Source of the DNA: Bacteroidia bacterium
Lineage (GTDB): Bacteria; Bacteroidota; Bacteroidia; Chitinophagales; Chitinophagaceae
Length of the DNA: 64,000 bases
Direction of reading: 5' to 3'
Assembly: GCA_030427635.1 (NCBI GenBank)
Contig: JAUIBA010000002.1
Location: forward strand, 124,001-188,000
Part shown: piece after piece, positions 24,386-32,587 of the stretch
How positions within the stretch are numbered: position 1 is the first letter of the stretch
How the letters are laid out: each line of letters starts with the position of its first letter
Program-made: the position numbers and the translations under genes
The notes under the pieces: model-generated
Database searches by the model: none
What the model was told of the DNA's origin: nothing
What the model saw: the letters and a program-made list of their open reading frames with translations, nothing else

Positions 24386-25624
24386 ATGAAAAAGCACATA
24401 ATGATATTGATTGCAGCCTGTACTATGGTGGCTGCACAAACTACAAAAGCACAGGAGTGGCCTGATGAAAAAAAGGAACGTCCTGCACAGACTCCCACAG
24501 AGAAAAGCTTCTCTATGCCTTACGATTGGGTCAATATACGGGACTACATTTATCTCCTGGGAAAGGCGAAGCTGATTGTGGAGCTGAATCATCCGGAGCA
24601 GTACGATGAACTGATGCATGTAGACACACTGCTACGCTCTTTCATGCAGGAGATTGCATTCTATCGGGACTCTCTGCAGTCTGCAGGTGGTAGTGTGCGT
24701 ATAGATTATGCGGTAGATGAGGTGGCGCCACAACGAAAGCTTCGCTTTAAAAAGCACCCTGCCGACGGGGATATTTTTATGAATCAGGATGGGGAAAAGG
24801 CACGCCTTAAGGTCGATCAGGATACGGTACACATATATGTGCGGCACAGCCCACTCATTCCCGGCGACCCTGTTAAGGGCCCATTCAACCATCGTGTGGA
24901 GTACCGCTACAGCCATGCAGAGTTTTATCAGCTCACCTTCTGCCTCAACAGCTATACCGACCTTGCAGCGCTCATCGCCGACAACCGCTTTCTGCTACAT
25001 GCATTCGATACGCTGAAGGGCACTATACGTAAGGGAACCCGCAACAACGCGTTCAAAGCCCCGTCTTCAGCTATATATGACCGCTGGCGGGAGCAAACCA
25101 GTACTGCCCGTGATGCTTTTACCCGAGGTACACAGGCCCGTTTCAATCGTTATAGTGGTTTACTTGTTTCAGAGTCTCCCAATAAGCTGGGTATTGAGGG
25201 CCGGTCAGATATCTTTACCATTACTGCCAATGTAGGAGCCGGCGTGCTGCGCAATACATGGGCGCCATATGCCGAGGTTGGTATGTCGCTGATTACCAGA
25301 CGTAAAAATCCATGGAGTGGCGACTTTGCCCATCGTGGCTACTCCCTTATAGCCTCCTCATGGTTCTTCTTTGAGCGCCAGCCCTCCCGCGACTATCGCA
25401 CGTACAATAACTGGTTTGTAAACTTCGATTTTGAAGCCAGCAAAAAAGAATCTGTTGGTGTAGGTTACCTTTTCAGCGGGGCCGGGCAATATTTCAAAGG
25501 CACCACCATCCGCACCTATACCAATATTCATTTGCTGAAAAGAGGACTTACAATTTGTCCGGAACTGATATTTACAGATGATTTCCGGCAGGTAATACCA
25601 GCCATTACCATAAAAGCATTCTAG
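24386..25624 (+). CDS. Exported protein of the sigma operon (paralogue 2)
   Basis: This 412-residue protein has a signal peptide (cleavage near TTKAQ). Matching blocks with the upstream gene include the RSFMQEIAFYRDSLQSAGGSVRIDYAV segment (paralogue: YHDSLDNGSGSIRIDYSI), LRFKKHPADGD (LRFIKHPQPGD), GVLRNTWAPYAEVGMSLI (GLVRNTLAPGAEAGITLL) and the final PxxxxKAF/KIFGF. The conserved C-terminal half suggests a small beta barrel or lipoprotein-like sheet at the outer membrane. It ends the operon. Function unknown. The pair may be the output of the sigma factor, which is inference from synteny. Confidence 0.75.
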   Translation: MKKHIMILIAACTMVAAQTTKAQEWPDEKKERPAQTPTEKSFSMPYDWVNIRDYIYLLGKAKLIVELNHPEQYDELMHVDTLLRSFMQEIAFYRDSLQSAGGSVRIDYAVDEVAPQRKLRFKKHPADGDIFMNQDGEKARLKVDQDTVHIYVRHSPLIPGDPVKGPFNHRVEYRYSHAEFYQLTFCLNSYTDLAALIADNRFLLHAFDTLKGTIRKGTRNNAFKAPSSAIYDRWREQTSTARDAFTRGTQARFNRYSGLLVSESPNKLGIEGRSDIFTITANVGAGVLRNTWAPYAEVGMSLITRRKNPWSGDFAHRGYSLIASSWFFFERQPSRDYRTYNNWFVNFDFEASKKESVGVGYLFSGAGQYFKGTTIRTYTNIHLLKRGLTICPELIFTDDFRQVIPAITIKAF

Positions 25625-25828
25625 GTTGCTGGTCGGGCAAAAGCGCTCCCGGTTACCCTGATAACCTGCAGATACTTTGACGGGTAAATTCATTCCGTCA
25701 AAGTGTCTGCTCTCTGTCAGCAGAGTACCAAACATATATCAACCCCAAAAACTACATATCTGTGTGTATTTTTTTTACTTTTAACTGTATAATGTCTGCA
25801 CCGGCCATTCTCTGCAGCCATTGCTTGA

Positions 25829-28477
25829 ATGATAGATACTCCCAGATATAAGGAACTACAGATAAAACTGTCGCAGCAGACCGACGAAAAAGGACGTATT
25901 GATACCCTTGTAGATATGGGTGTAGAGGTGCGTAGCATTGATGTGGAACATGCGCTGAAGATGGCCGAAGATATTATTCAGCGCTCCCGCACCATTGCTT
26001 ATCCGCGCGGCATAGGCCGCGGGCTCAATCTTAAAGGTTCCTGTTACTGGCTTACCGGCGACTACGATATAGGGCTTACCATACTTAAAGATGCCCTCCA
26101 CATTGCAGAGCGTATTAAGGATGTGGGGCTGGAGGCACGTGTGTTGCACAATTTCGGCAATATTTACCGGGACATGGGCGACCTTGCCAATGCGCTCACC
26201 CATTTCGAAAAGGCACTTATCAACAATGAGCAGATAGGCGATGAGTTTGCCCAGTCGGTTATCCTCACCAGCATATCTAATCTGTTGTATGACCTTAATG
26301 ATTATGATAGCGCCCTGGAGTATGCCCTGAAGTGCCTGCCTATATTTGAGCGCGCACATAATCGCACCAGCCTCATTAATGTGCACAATACACTGGGCAA
26401 TATCTACTTTAAGAAACAGCAGTTTGCTGATGCCCTGCACTATTTTCAGGAAAACCTCAAACATTCTGAGCCGGAAACAGCTGCCTATGTGATGGCAGAA
26501 AGCGGCATGGGTAAGGTGTATTATAAAATGCACGACTTCGGCAACTCCAGCCGGTATCTTACCGATGCCCTCCGTGAGTCTCAGTTGCTGGGTAATGTAG
26601 AGGTTCAGATTATCAGTCACTTCTACCTGGGCCGGTTATATATGGATGATGGTAATCACCGGCAAGCGTTACAGTCTCTTCAGTCGGCATATGAGCTGGC
26701 CGATGAATACCAGCGCCGGCACGACCTTATGAGCATTCATGAGGCGCTATCGCTGTTATATGACAAGCTGGGCGATGTGCCACAGGCATTCCATCATCTC
26801 AAGGCTTTTGAGAAGCTGAAAGAAGAGATTTTTCAGCAGAAGATACTGAACGAGCTGCGCAACCTGCAGGTGCGCCAGCAGATAGAGCTGGCCCGTAAGG
26901 AAAAAGAGGTAGCAGAGCGTACTGCCCTGCTCAAACAGCAGTTCATGGCCAATATGAGCCATGAGATACGCACCCCTATGAATGCCATAATTGGTATGGC
27001 ACGCCTGCTGCTCACCCGCGATCCTCGCCCCGATCAGTTACGGTATCTTAATGCCATTCAGATGTCGGCCGACAATCTGCTGGTAATTATTAATGATATA
27101 CTGGACCTCTCTAAAATAGAAGCAGGTAAGATAGTCATAGAAAACATAGACTTTTCATTACGTGAGGTCATGCAGAGTGTACGCGATATGCTCATGCTTC
27201 GTGCCGAGGAAAAACATATACAGCTTCGTATGGAGCTGGACGACGCCATAGCCCGCCGCATAGTAGGAGACCCCAACCGGCTCAATCAGGTATTGGTAAA
27301 TCTGGTAGGAAATGCGGTAAAGTTTACTGAAAAGGGGCATGTGGAGATGCGTGCTACACTGGCGCGCCAGGAAGGTACCCGTATATGGGTCCGGTTCGAT
27401 GTTACAGATACCGGTATCGGTATAGCACGGGAGCACCTCAACAGTATCTTTGACTCCTTTACGCAGGCAGGCTCTGATACGGCGCGTCGCTTTGGCGGCA
27501 CAGGTCTGGGGCTTACCATCAGCCGCCGGCTTGTAAATCTCATGGGTGGCGTTGTTTCCGTTACCAGCGAGCTGGGTATTGGCACCACATTTACGGTAAA
27601 CATACCATTCGATGAAGCCGCCAGTCAGGAAGAGCCGGTGCAGCAGTCCGCTTTGGACGATGCTTCTCTTCGCCGGCTAAGTAATCTCAGGGTACTGCTG
27701 GTAGAAGACAACGAGTTTAACCGCATGGTGGCCGAAGACACCTTGAAAGAGTTGCTGCCCGAAATCAAACTATATGTTGCTGTCGATGGGCAGGAGGCAG
27801 TAAATTGTTTGCGGACAGATGTTATTGATATTGTGCTCATGGATATTCAGATGCCGGTAATGGATGGGCTTACCGCTACCCGCATTATTCGTACAGAGTT
27901 GCCGGAGCCGGCATGCAATACCCGTATCATAGCTATGACTGCCAATGTGCTGCAGGAAGATGTACAGCGCTATTTTGACGCAGGTATGAATGGCTTTGTC
28001 TCAAAACCGTTTCATGCCGATGAGCTACTGCTTCGTATGGATGAAGTGCTTAGTGCAGGGCCCGCATTGGTTGCTGCCCCGCCATCCCCGCCGCCGGTAG
28101 TGGAGGTGCGTCCGGCAGTTCCTGAGCCTCCCCCGCTTCCGGAACGTGTTACAGATATGCAGTTCCTTCGCCAGCTTACGGGAGGTAATGCCGATAAGAT
28201 GAATAAATATATAGGCATGTTTCTGGACAATGCTCCCCGTCTGCTCGATAATATAGATAAGGCGCTTGTCATAGGAGACTACCCTACCATTAAGATAGCA
28301 GCACACTCGCTCAAACCACAACTTTCTTATATGGGTGTCAAAGAAGATGTGAGCAAAATATTTATGATAGAGCAGATTGCTGGTTCATCCGCGCATTATG
28401 ATGCACTTCCGGTATTGATTGTCAATCTGAAACACCTGTGTAAAAAAGCATTTGAAGAGCTGAATGAAGGTCGTTAA
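25829..28477 (+). CDS. Cytosolic TPR hybrid histidine kinase (TPR-HisKA-HATPase-REC-HPt)
   Basis: This is an 882-residue multidomain signalling protein. Residues 1-350 form TPR repeats (for example LEARVLHNFGNIYRDMGDLANALTHFEKALI), followed by a coiled helix (RQQIELARKEKEVAERTALLKQQ). Next comes HisKA with His378 in MSHEIRTPMNAI, HATPase_c (NRLNQVLVNLVGNAVKF, DTGIGI, GGTGLGL), a receiver domain with Asp672 in VLMDIQMPVMDG, a Pro-rich linker, and a C-terminal HPt with His826 in AAHSLKPQ. A complete His-Asp-His relay is therefore present, lacking only a final regulator. There is no signal peptide or membrane helix, so sensing is cytosolic and probably through TPR contacts. The receiver gene 74 nt downstream is a likely partner. 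Confidence 0.93.
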   Translation: MIDTPRYKELQIKLSQQTDEKGRIDTLVDMGVEVRSIDVEHALKMAEDIIQRSRTIAYPRGIGRGLNLKGSCYWLTGDYDIGLTILKDALHIAERIKDVGLEARVLHNFGNIYRDMGDLANALTHFEKALINNEQIGDEFAQSVILTSISNLLYDLNDYDSALEYALKCLPIFERAHNRTSLINVHNTLGNIYFKKQQFADALHYFQENLKHSEPETAAYVMAESGMGKVYYKMHDFGNSSRYLTDALRESQLLGNVEVQIISHFYLGRLYMDDGNHRQALQSLQSAYELADEYQRRHDLMSIHEALSLLYDKLGDVPQAFHHLKAFEKLKEEIFQQKILNELRNLQVRQQIELARKEKEVAERTALLKQQFMANMSHEIRTPMNAIIGMARLLLTRDPRPDQLRYLNAIQMSADNLLVIINDILDLSKIEAGKIVIENIDFSLREVMQSVRDMLMLRAEEKHIQLRMELDDAIARRIVGDPNRLNQVLVNLVGNAVKFTEKGHVEMRATLARQEGTRIWVRFDVTDTGIGIAREHLNSIFDSFTQAGSDTARRFGGTGLGLTISRRLVNLMGGVVSVTSELGIGTTFTVNIPFDEAASQEEPVQQSALDDASLRRLSNLRVLLVEDNEFNRMVAEDTLKELLPEIKLYVAVDGQEAVNCLRTDVIDIVLMDIQMPVMDGLTATRIIRTELPEPACNTRIIAMTANVLQEDVQRYFDAGMNGFVSKPFHADELLLRMDEVLSAGPALVAAPPSPPPVVEVRPAVPEPPPLPERVTDMQFLRQLTGGNADKMNKYIGMFLDNAPRLLDNIDKALVIGDYPTIKIAAHSLKPQLSYMGVKEDVSKIFMIEQIAGSSAHYDALPVLIVNLKHLCKKAFEELNEGR

Positions 28478-28551
28478 GTACTTGATTTTATATTGCAGTT
28501 TTGATTTTTGATTACTTTATATTATTTTTCTGCTGATTAAGCATCATACAC

Positions 28552-29064
28552 ATGGCAACAGAACAAGGTAAAGCAGTCGTTTTTCTCGTTGATGACGAGC
28601 CGATACAGAATGAAATGCTCAAGGATTATCTTGATGAGCGCTTCAACTTTGATATCCGTACGTTCGAAAGTGGAGAAAGTGCCCTGCGCGAAATGAATCT
28701 GAACCCACAGATTGTAGTGCTTGACTTCCACCTTAACTCTCACCTGCCCGACGCACAGAATGGAGTAGAAGTACTTAAAAAAATTAAGGAAGCCAGTCCC
28801 AATGCGCGCGTTATCATGCTGTCTGGTCAGGATAAGCTCGATGTCGCGGTTGATAGTATGAAGTTTGGTGCATACGACTATGTGGTAAAGGGCGAAACTG
28901 CATTCTCCCGTATGGAGAATATTATGAATAATATCAACGAACTCACCAGTATCCGCGCGGCCAACCAGAGCTATAAGCGGGTTATCAATTTCCTATGGGG
29001 TGCTATAGGTGTTGTGGTAGTAGTTTCGTTGTTCCTGGTGTTCAAGGTGTTCCGCCGCTACTAG
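28552..29064 (+). CDS. Receiver-domain protein with C-terminal membrane anchor
   Basis: This 170-residue protein has an intact receiver domain: acidic pair Asp14/Asp15, phospho-acceptor Asp58 in VVLDFHLNS, and Lys113 in YVVKGE. A linker helix (about 118-142) follows and then a single C-terminal hydrophobic helix (about 145-165, INFLWGAIGVVVVVSLFLVF) capped by KVFRRY. It has no DNA-binding or enzymatic output domain. The tail would anchor the receiver on the cytosolic face of the membrane. It lies 74 nt downstream of the HPt-ending hybrid kinase, so it is a plausible terminal phospho-acceptor. A tail-anchored receiver is unusual. Confidence 0.9.
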   Translation: MATEQGKAVVFLVDDEPIQNEMLKDYLDERFNFDIRTFESGESALREMNLNPQIVVLDFHLNSHLPDAQNGVEVLKKIKEASPNARVIMLSGQDKLDVAVDSMKFGAYDYVVKGETAFSRMENIMNNINELTSIRAANQSYKRVINFLWGAIGVVVVVSLFLVFKVFRRY

Positions 29065-29070
29065 ATTTTG

Positions 29071-29709
29071 CTACTTTCCGGTGTTTATGGGTTTGAAGAT
29101 ATGTTCTTCTATCGTCATCCCTTTTTCCAGATAAATGGTTTTTATGCCCAGCTTATCTGCTGCAGCTATGTGCTGTGGACTATCGTCTATAAATAATGTA
29201 TGAGCCGCTTTTAGACCATTGTCTTCCAGCACCCGCATAAATATTTCAGGCATAGGCTTGCGTAGTCCTACTCTGTGCGACATATACACCTTGTCAAAGA
29301 ATACCCCTATATTAGGGATACCATGTTCCCGCATCAGCGTGTTATTAAACACTTCTTCATGTATCTCATTAGTATTACTTAGAAGAAGCAGGTCATAATG
29401 ATTGCGCAGTTGCTGTAATATCTGCAGCCTTCTCAGGGGAAAGTCCAGCAGCATCGCATTCCAGGCCTTTAGTATCTGGGTTTCTGAGATGGGAACAGGC
29501 GAAAACGACTGCATTGTAGTAATGAACTCCTCCCTTCCCATACGACCTGTTTCCAGCCGGTCAAAGATGTCCGTCTGTTGCAGCTGGGAGTATCGCTCAC
29601 CAAAGTCAGTTATCCCAGCTGCTACAAAGGCTTTTTCCGTAAGTGTGTAATCTAAGTTCAGCAGCACACCTCCCAAATCAAATATTATATGTCGTATTCC
29701 CGTAATCAT
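29071..29709 (-). CDS. HAD-superfamily hydrolase (subfamily IA)
   Basis: This 212-residue protein has the HAD motifs in order. Motif I is IIFDLGGVLLNLDY (nucleophile Asp near residue 9), motif II is LLLLSNTNE, and motif III has Lys in VGLRKPMPEIF. Motif IV is LFIDDSPQHIAAADKLG. The cap between motifs I and II is helical. FDLGGVL is typical of YihX-like phosphatases acting on sugar phosphates, but the substrate is not predictable. The start is placed at 29709 (MITGIRHIIFD) because the upstream extension has no support. It is convergent with the receiver gene. Confidence 0.88.
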   Translation of the reverse strand: MITGIRHIIFDLGGVLLNLDYTLTEKAFVAAGITDFGERYSQLQQTDIFDRLETGRMGREEFITTMQSFSPVPISETQILKAWNAMLLDFPLRRLQILQQLRNHYDLLLLSNTNEIHEEVFNNTLMREHGIPNIGVFFDKVYMSHRVGLRKPMPEIFMRVLEDNGLKAAHTLFIDDSPQHIAAADKLGIKTIYLEKGMTIEEHIFKPINTGK

Positions 29710-29892
29710 ATTGCTGCTGCAAAAATAGTTGCTACGTCTGTATGTCATTGTTAATATCAGTAATAGTGTGCAAGCCCACTCATAAATATTATATACAGTA
29801 GTGTACAGATGCAATAAAAAATTGTTTTGACCCGTTTTTGAAAATAGACTTACCTTTAAACCCGGCATACACTCACGCCACTATTTCAGATA

Positions 29893-30861
29893 ATGACTAA
29901 CATTTCTTTCGACCTTATTGATGTAATAAGGACTATTCAGAAACAGAAAAAGTTTATTCTAATCGTTACCCTTGCCGGTGTTGCCCTCGCCGGAGCCGCA
30001 CTGGTAATAAAAAAGAAAAAATATAAAGCTGAGGCCAGATTTCTGGTAAATAACCCGCTTTACGGTGACAGGCATACTCTTTTCCGCTCATCAGAAACCC
30101 GCTATGTAGATTATTATGGTGGTGATGATGATGTAGATAAGATAATGGCCCTTGCTGCATCTGATACGGTACGTGACCAGATAATACGTCGTTGTGACTT
30201 CGATAAAATGTACAATCGTGATATCACAACAGCCAAAGGACATGACGACCTGATGATGATATTAAACAAGAACTTTAATATCAAACGTACAGAGTACAAA
30301 GACGTTCAGATTACATATGTAGCCTATAAGCCCGAAGATGCGGCAAACGTGGCTAATATGACAGTGAAAATTCTGGAGGAGTACTATCGTTATTACTATA
30401 CTAATGTAAAGACAGGTATATATAAATCTATTGCCGACCAGAAAGTAAAACTGGATAGTGCCATAGCATCACTTACCGATACCCTTGCCAACCTTCGCGA
30501 CCAGCATGGTATATATGCACTCATAAGCCCTGCACGTAAAGACCTCATAAGCGGTGAGCTGAAAGGTGGCGGTAAAGGATATGGCCGTGCTATAGAAGAA
30601 ATACAGAATATAGAGTCAGTAAAAGATCAGCTGGTAGCCGACCGTGCACATTACATTTCTATGCTCAATGAGTTTGATGCTACTACCAATAGTGCCATGA
30701 GCTATGTAAAGGTTATTACCCGCGCCACACCGCCTACCACGCCTGCTGGTTTGGGTAAGGTACTCACGCTGGTTGCAGTAGCACTCCTCGGCTTCTTTTT
30801 CAGCTCACTATATGTGCTGATGATGGCATATTTCCGCAAGTTAAACGCTGTAGAACGCTGA
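29893..30861 (+). CDS. Wzz/chain-length-determinant-like membrane protein
   Basis: This 322-residue protein has membrane helices at both ends: about residues 22-42 (FILIVTLAGVALAGAALVI) and 283-308 (VLTLVAVALLGFFFSSLYVLMM). A long helical periplasmic domain lies between. This is the Wzz/GumC (polysaccharide co-polymerase) layout. A Thr/Pro motif before the second helix (RATPPTTPAGLGKVL) matches the family's Pro-rich segment. It would control the length or export of surface polysaccharide with the ligase or polymerase-like protein that starts 1 nt downstream. A TACCTTTA box at 29851-29858 with TTG 21 nt upstream is a likely promoter. Confidence 0.85.
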   Translation: MTNISFDLIDVIRTIQKQKKFILIVTLAGVALAGAALVIKKKKYKAEARFLVNNPLYGDRHTLFRSSETRYVDYYGGDDDVDKIMALAASDTVRDQIIRRCDFDKMYNRDITTAKGHDDLMMILNKNFNIKRTEYKDVQITYVAYKPEDAANVANMTVKILEEYYRYYYTNVKTGIYKSIADQKVKLDSAIASLTDTLANLRDQHGIYALISPARKDLISGELKGGGKGYGRAIEEIQNIESVKDQLVADRAHYISMLNEFDATTNSAMSYVKVITRATPPTTPAGLGKVLTLVAVALLGFFFSSLYVLMMAYFRKLNAVER

Positions 30862-30862
30862 T

Positions 30863-32323
30863 ATGCCCGATTTGATTGCAAATATCAGAGACAGATGGTT
30901 TCATATTGCCTCACTTTCGGTCCTCTTCCTCACTATTCTGGCTGTAGGACTTACTGGCAATTATTATTTCCTTGCTGCTCCCTTTGGTTACCTGTACTTC
31001 GTGCTCATGGGTATCAACTGGAAAACCGCTTACTGGATATTCCTGTTCACGGTTCCTCCATCGGTACAGCTGTTTTTTGCAGGTGGTACAGCTTCTCTTT
31101 CCCTGCCCGATCAGCCTATCATGTGGCTTTTTCTGGCATTGTTCATCATCATGTATGTGCGCAATCCCCGCATCATTCCTGAATGGTGGTGGCGCAATCC
31201 TCTGGTATTTATTATCATCCTGCAGTTTTTATGGACCATCGTATCTGTAATATTCTCGCAGATGCCGTTTTTCTCTTTCAAGTTCCTGCTGGTAAAGACC
31301 TGGTTGCTGGTTTGTTATCTGGTATTTCCTGTCTGGATATTCAGGGAAAAGAAAGATTTCGTGCGTGGGTTTTTCGTTTTGCTCATACCCATGTTCCTTA
31401 CGATAGTTATTATCCTGGCCCATCACTCCATGTATCATTTTGCATTTCATAAGATACAGCGGGCCATTACGCAGCTATATTATAACCATGTTGACTACTC
31501 TACCGTTATATCTATGTTCTTCCCTATACTCACCGTGTCCTGCTGGCCACTGATAAGGAAAAGACACATCTTTATAAAGGCGGTCTATTTTACGGTAGTT
31601 GCCATTTTTATTGTCGGTATCATCTTTGCTTATGCCCGTGCGGCCGTTGTGGCGCTTGTATTTGCTGCTGCTATAGGTGTGGCCATGCGTATGCGTCTGG
31701 TAAACCTTGTTATGCCGTCATTTTATGCGCTGATTATTTTCTTCATTACACTGGCAGCAGGCAATAACAGGTATATCAATTACCGTCCCGACTTCGACCA
31801 CACATTCATGCGTCGCAACTTTACCGACCATATCATTGCCACATTCCGTGGTACTGATATGTCGTCCATGGAGCGTATATACCGCTGGATAGCTGCCGTA
31901 CGTATGAGTAAAGACAGACCCATAACGGGTTATGGTCCCCGCTCGTTCTATTATTATTACAAACCTTATGCCGTCACTTCATTCCGCACATGGGTGAGCA
32001 GGAATACAGAGCAGTCTACCACGCACAACTATTTCCTTTATATGCTGGTAGAGCAGGGATGGCCTGCCATGATACTATATGGCATCTTTATGGTAGTGGT
32101 ATTCCATCAGGCACAGAAGATATATCACCGCTTCCGCGATAAGTTTTATCGCTCCGTCACTATGGGTCTGGCTATGTGTATCGCTGCAGGTTTTATCAAT
32201 AATTTCTTTTCAGAGCTTATAGAAACACACAAAGTGGCAGCACTGTTTTTCATACCCGTAGTACTGCTTGTTATCCTGGACAAGAAGAGCCGCGATGAGG
32301 CTGCTGGTCTTGGGGTAGTTTAG
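30863..32323 (+). CDS. O-antigen ligase / polymerase-like membrane protein
   Basis: This 486-residue protein has about twelve membrane helices. A large periplasmic loop between helices (about residues 295-365) contains MSKDRPITGYGPRSFYYYYKPY and STTHNYFLYMLVEQGWPAMILYGIF. The conserved TGYG and the HNYFL-x-E-x-G segments are hallmarks of the O-antigen ligase/Wzy_C family, where the His takes part in glycan transfer. It is translated with the Wzz-like protein (1-nt gap), so the pair makes or assembles a surface polysaccharide. Whether it is a ligase or a Wzy polymerase cannot be decided from sequence. Confidence 0.88.
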   Translation: MPDLIANIRDRWFHIASLSVLFLTILAVGLTGNYYFLAAPFGYLYFVLMGINWKTAYWIFLFTVPPSVQLFFAGGTASLSLPDQPIMWLFLALFIIMYVRNPRIIPEWWWRNPLVFIIILQFLWTIVSVIFSQMPFFSFKFLLVKTWLLVCYLVFPVWIFREKKDFVRGFFVLLIPMFLTIVIILAHHSMYHFAFHKIQRAITQLYYNHVDYSTVISMFFPILTVSCWPLIRKRHIFIKAVYFTVVAIFIVGIIFAYARAAVVALVFAAAIGVAMRMRLVNLVMPSFYALIIFFITLAAGNNRYINYRPDFDHTFMRRNFTDHIIATFRGTDMSSMERIYRWIAAVRMSKDRPITGYGPRSFYYYYKPYAVTSFRTWVSRNTEQSTTHNYFLYMLVEQGWPAMILYGIFMVVVFHQAQKIYHRFRDKFYRSVTMGLAMCIAAGFINNFFSELIETHKVAALFFIPVVLLVILDKKSRDEAAGLGVV

Positions 32324-32537
32324 TGATGGCTGGATTCACACTTTTCTGACCTGTCATGGTCTTTAGTCACCGTATTTTATATGACATTATAGCTCCTGCA
32401 ATGGGTGGGTAAGCTATAGTTGTGATGTGCAGTGCCGTTATTTCCGGTATAAGGTTATAAGTATATCCTGATGGCACCATTGTTATAACCGGGCTATATT
32501 TCCAGCCGATGGCTGAGGAAGTATAGTTGCTTAAGAA

Positions 32538-32568
32538 GACACAGGCAGGCACAAAGCCTGCCTGTGTC
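32538..32568 (-). terminator. Hairpin terminator after the giant T9SS protein
   Basis: A 13-bp perfect stem (GACACAGGCAGGC and its complement) with a 5-nt loop lies 19 nt after the stop codon at 32588 of the minus-strand gene. The T tract is weak (TTCTTAA), so termination may be partial. Confidence 0.75.
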
Positions 32569-32587
32569 AGAGGATACTGTATTATAC

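Noticed and set aside
25856-26620. A 254-codon minus-strand frame opposite the hybrid kinase.
   Set aside because: It is antisense to conserved TPR repeats and is His/Ile/Tyr-rich, as expected from a shadow frame. No motif found.
32367-32552. A 61-codon minus-strand frame between the ligase-like gene and the giant surface gene.
   Set aside because: Its start lies inside the 13-bp terminator stem, there is no promoter box, and the sequence shows no signal peptide.
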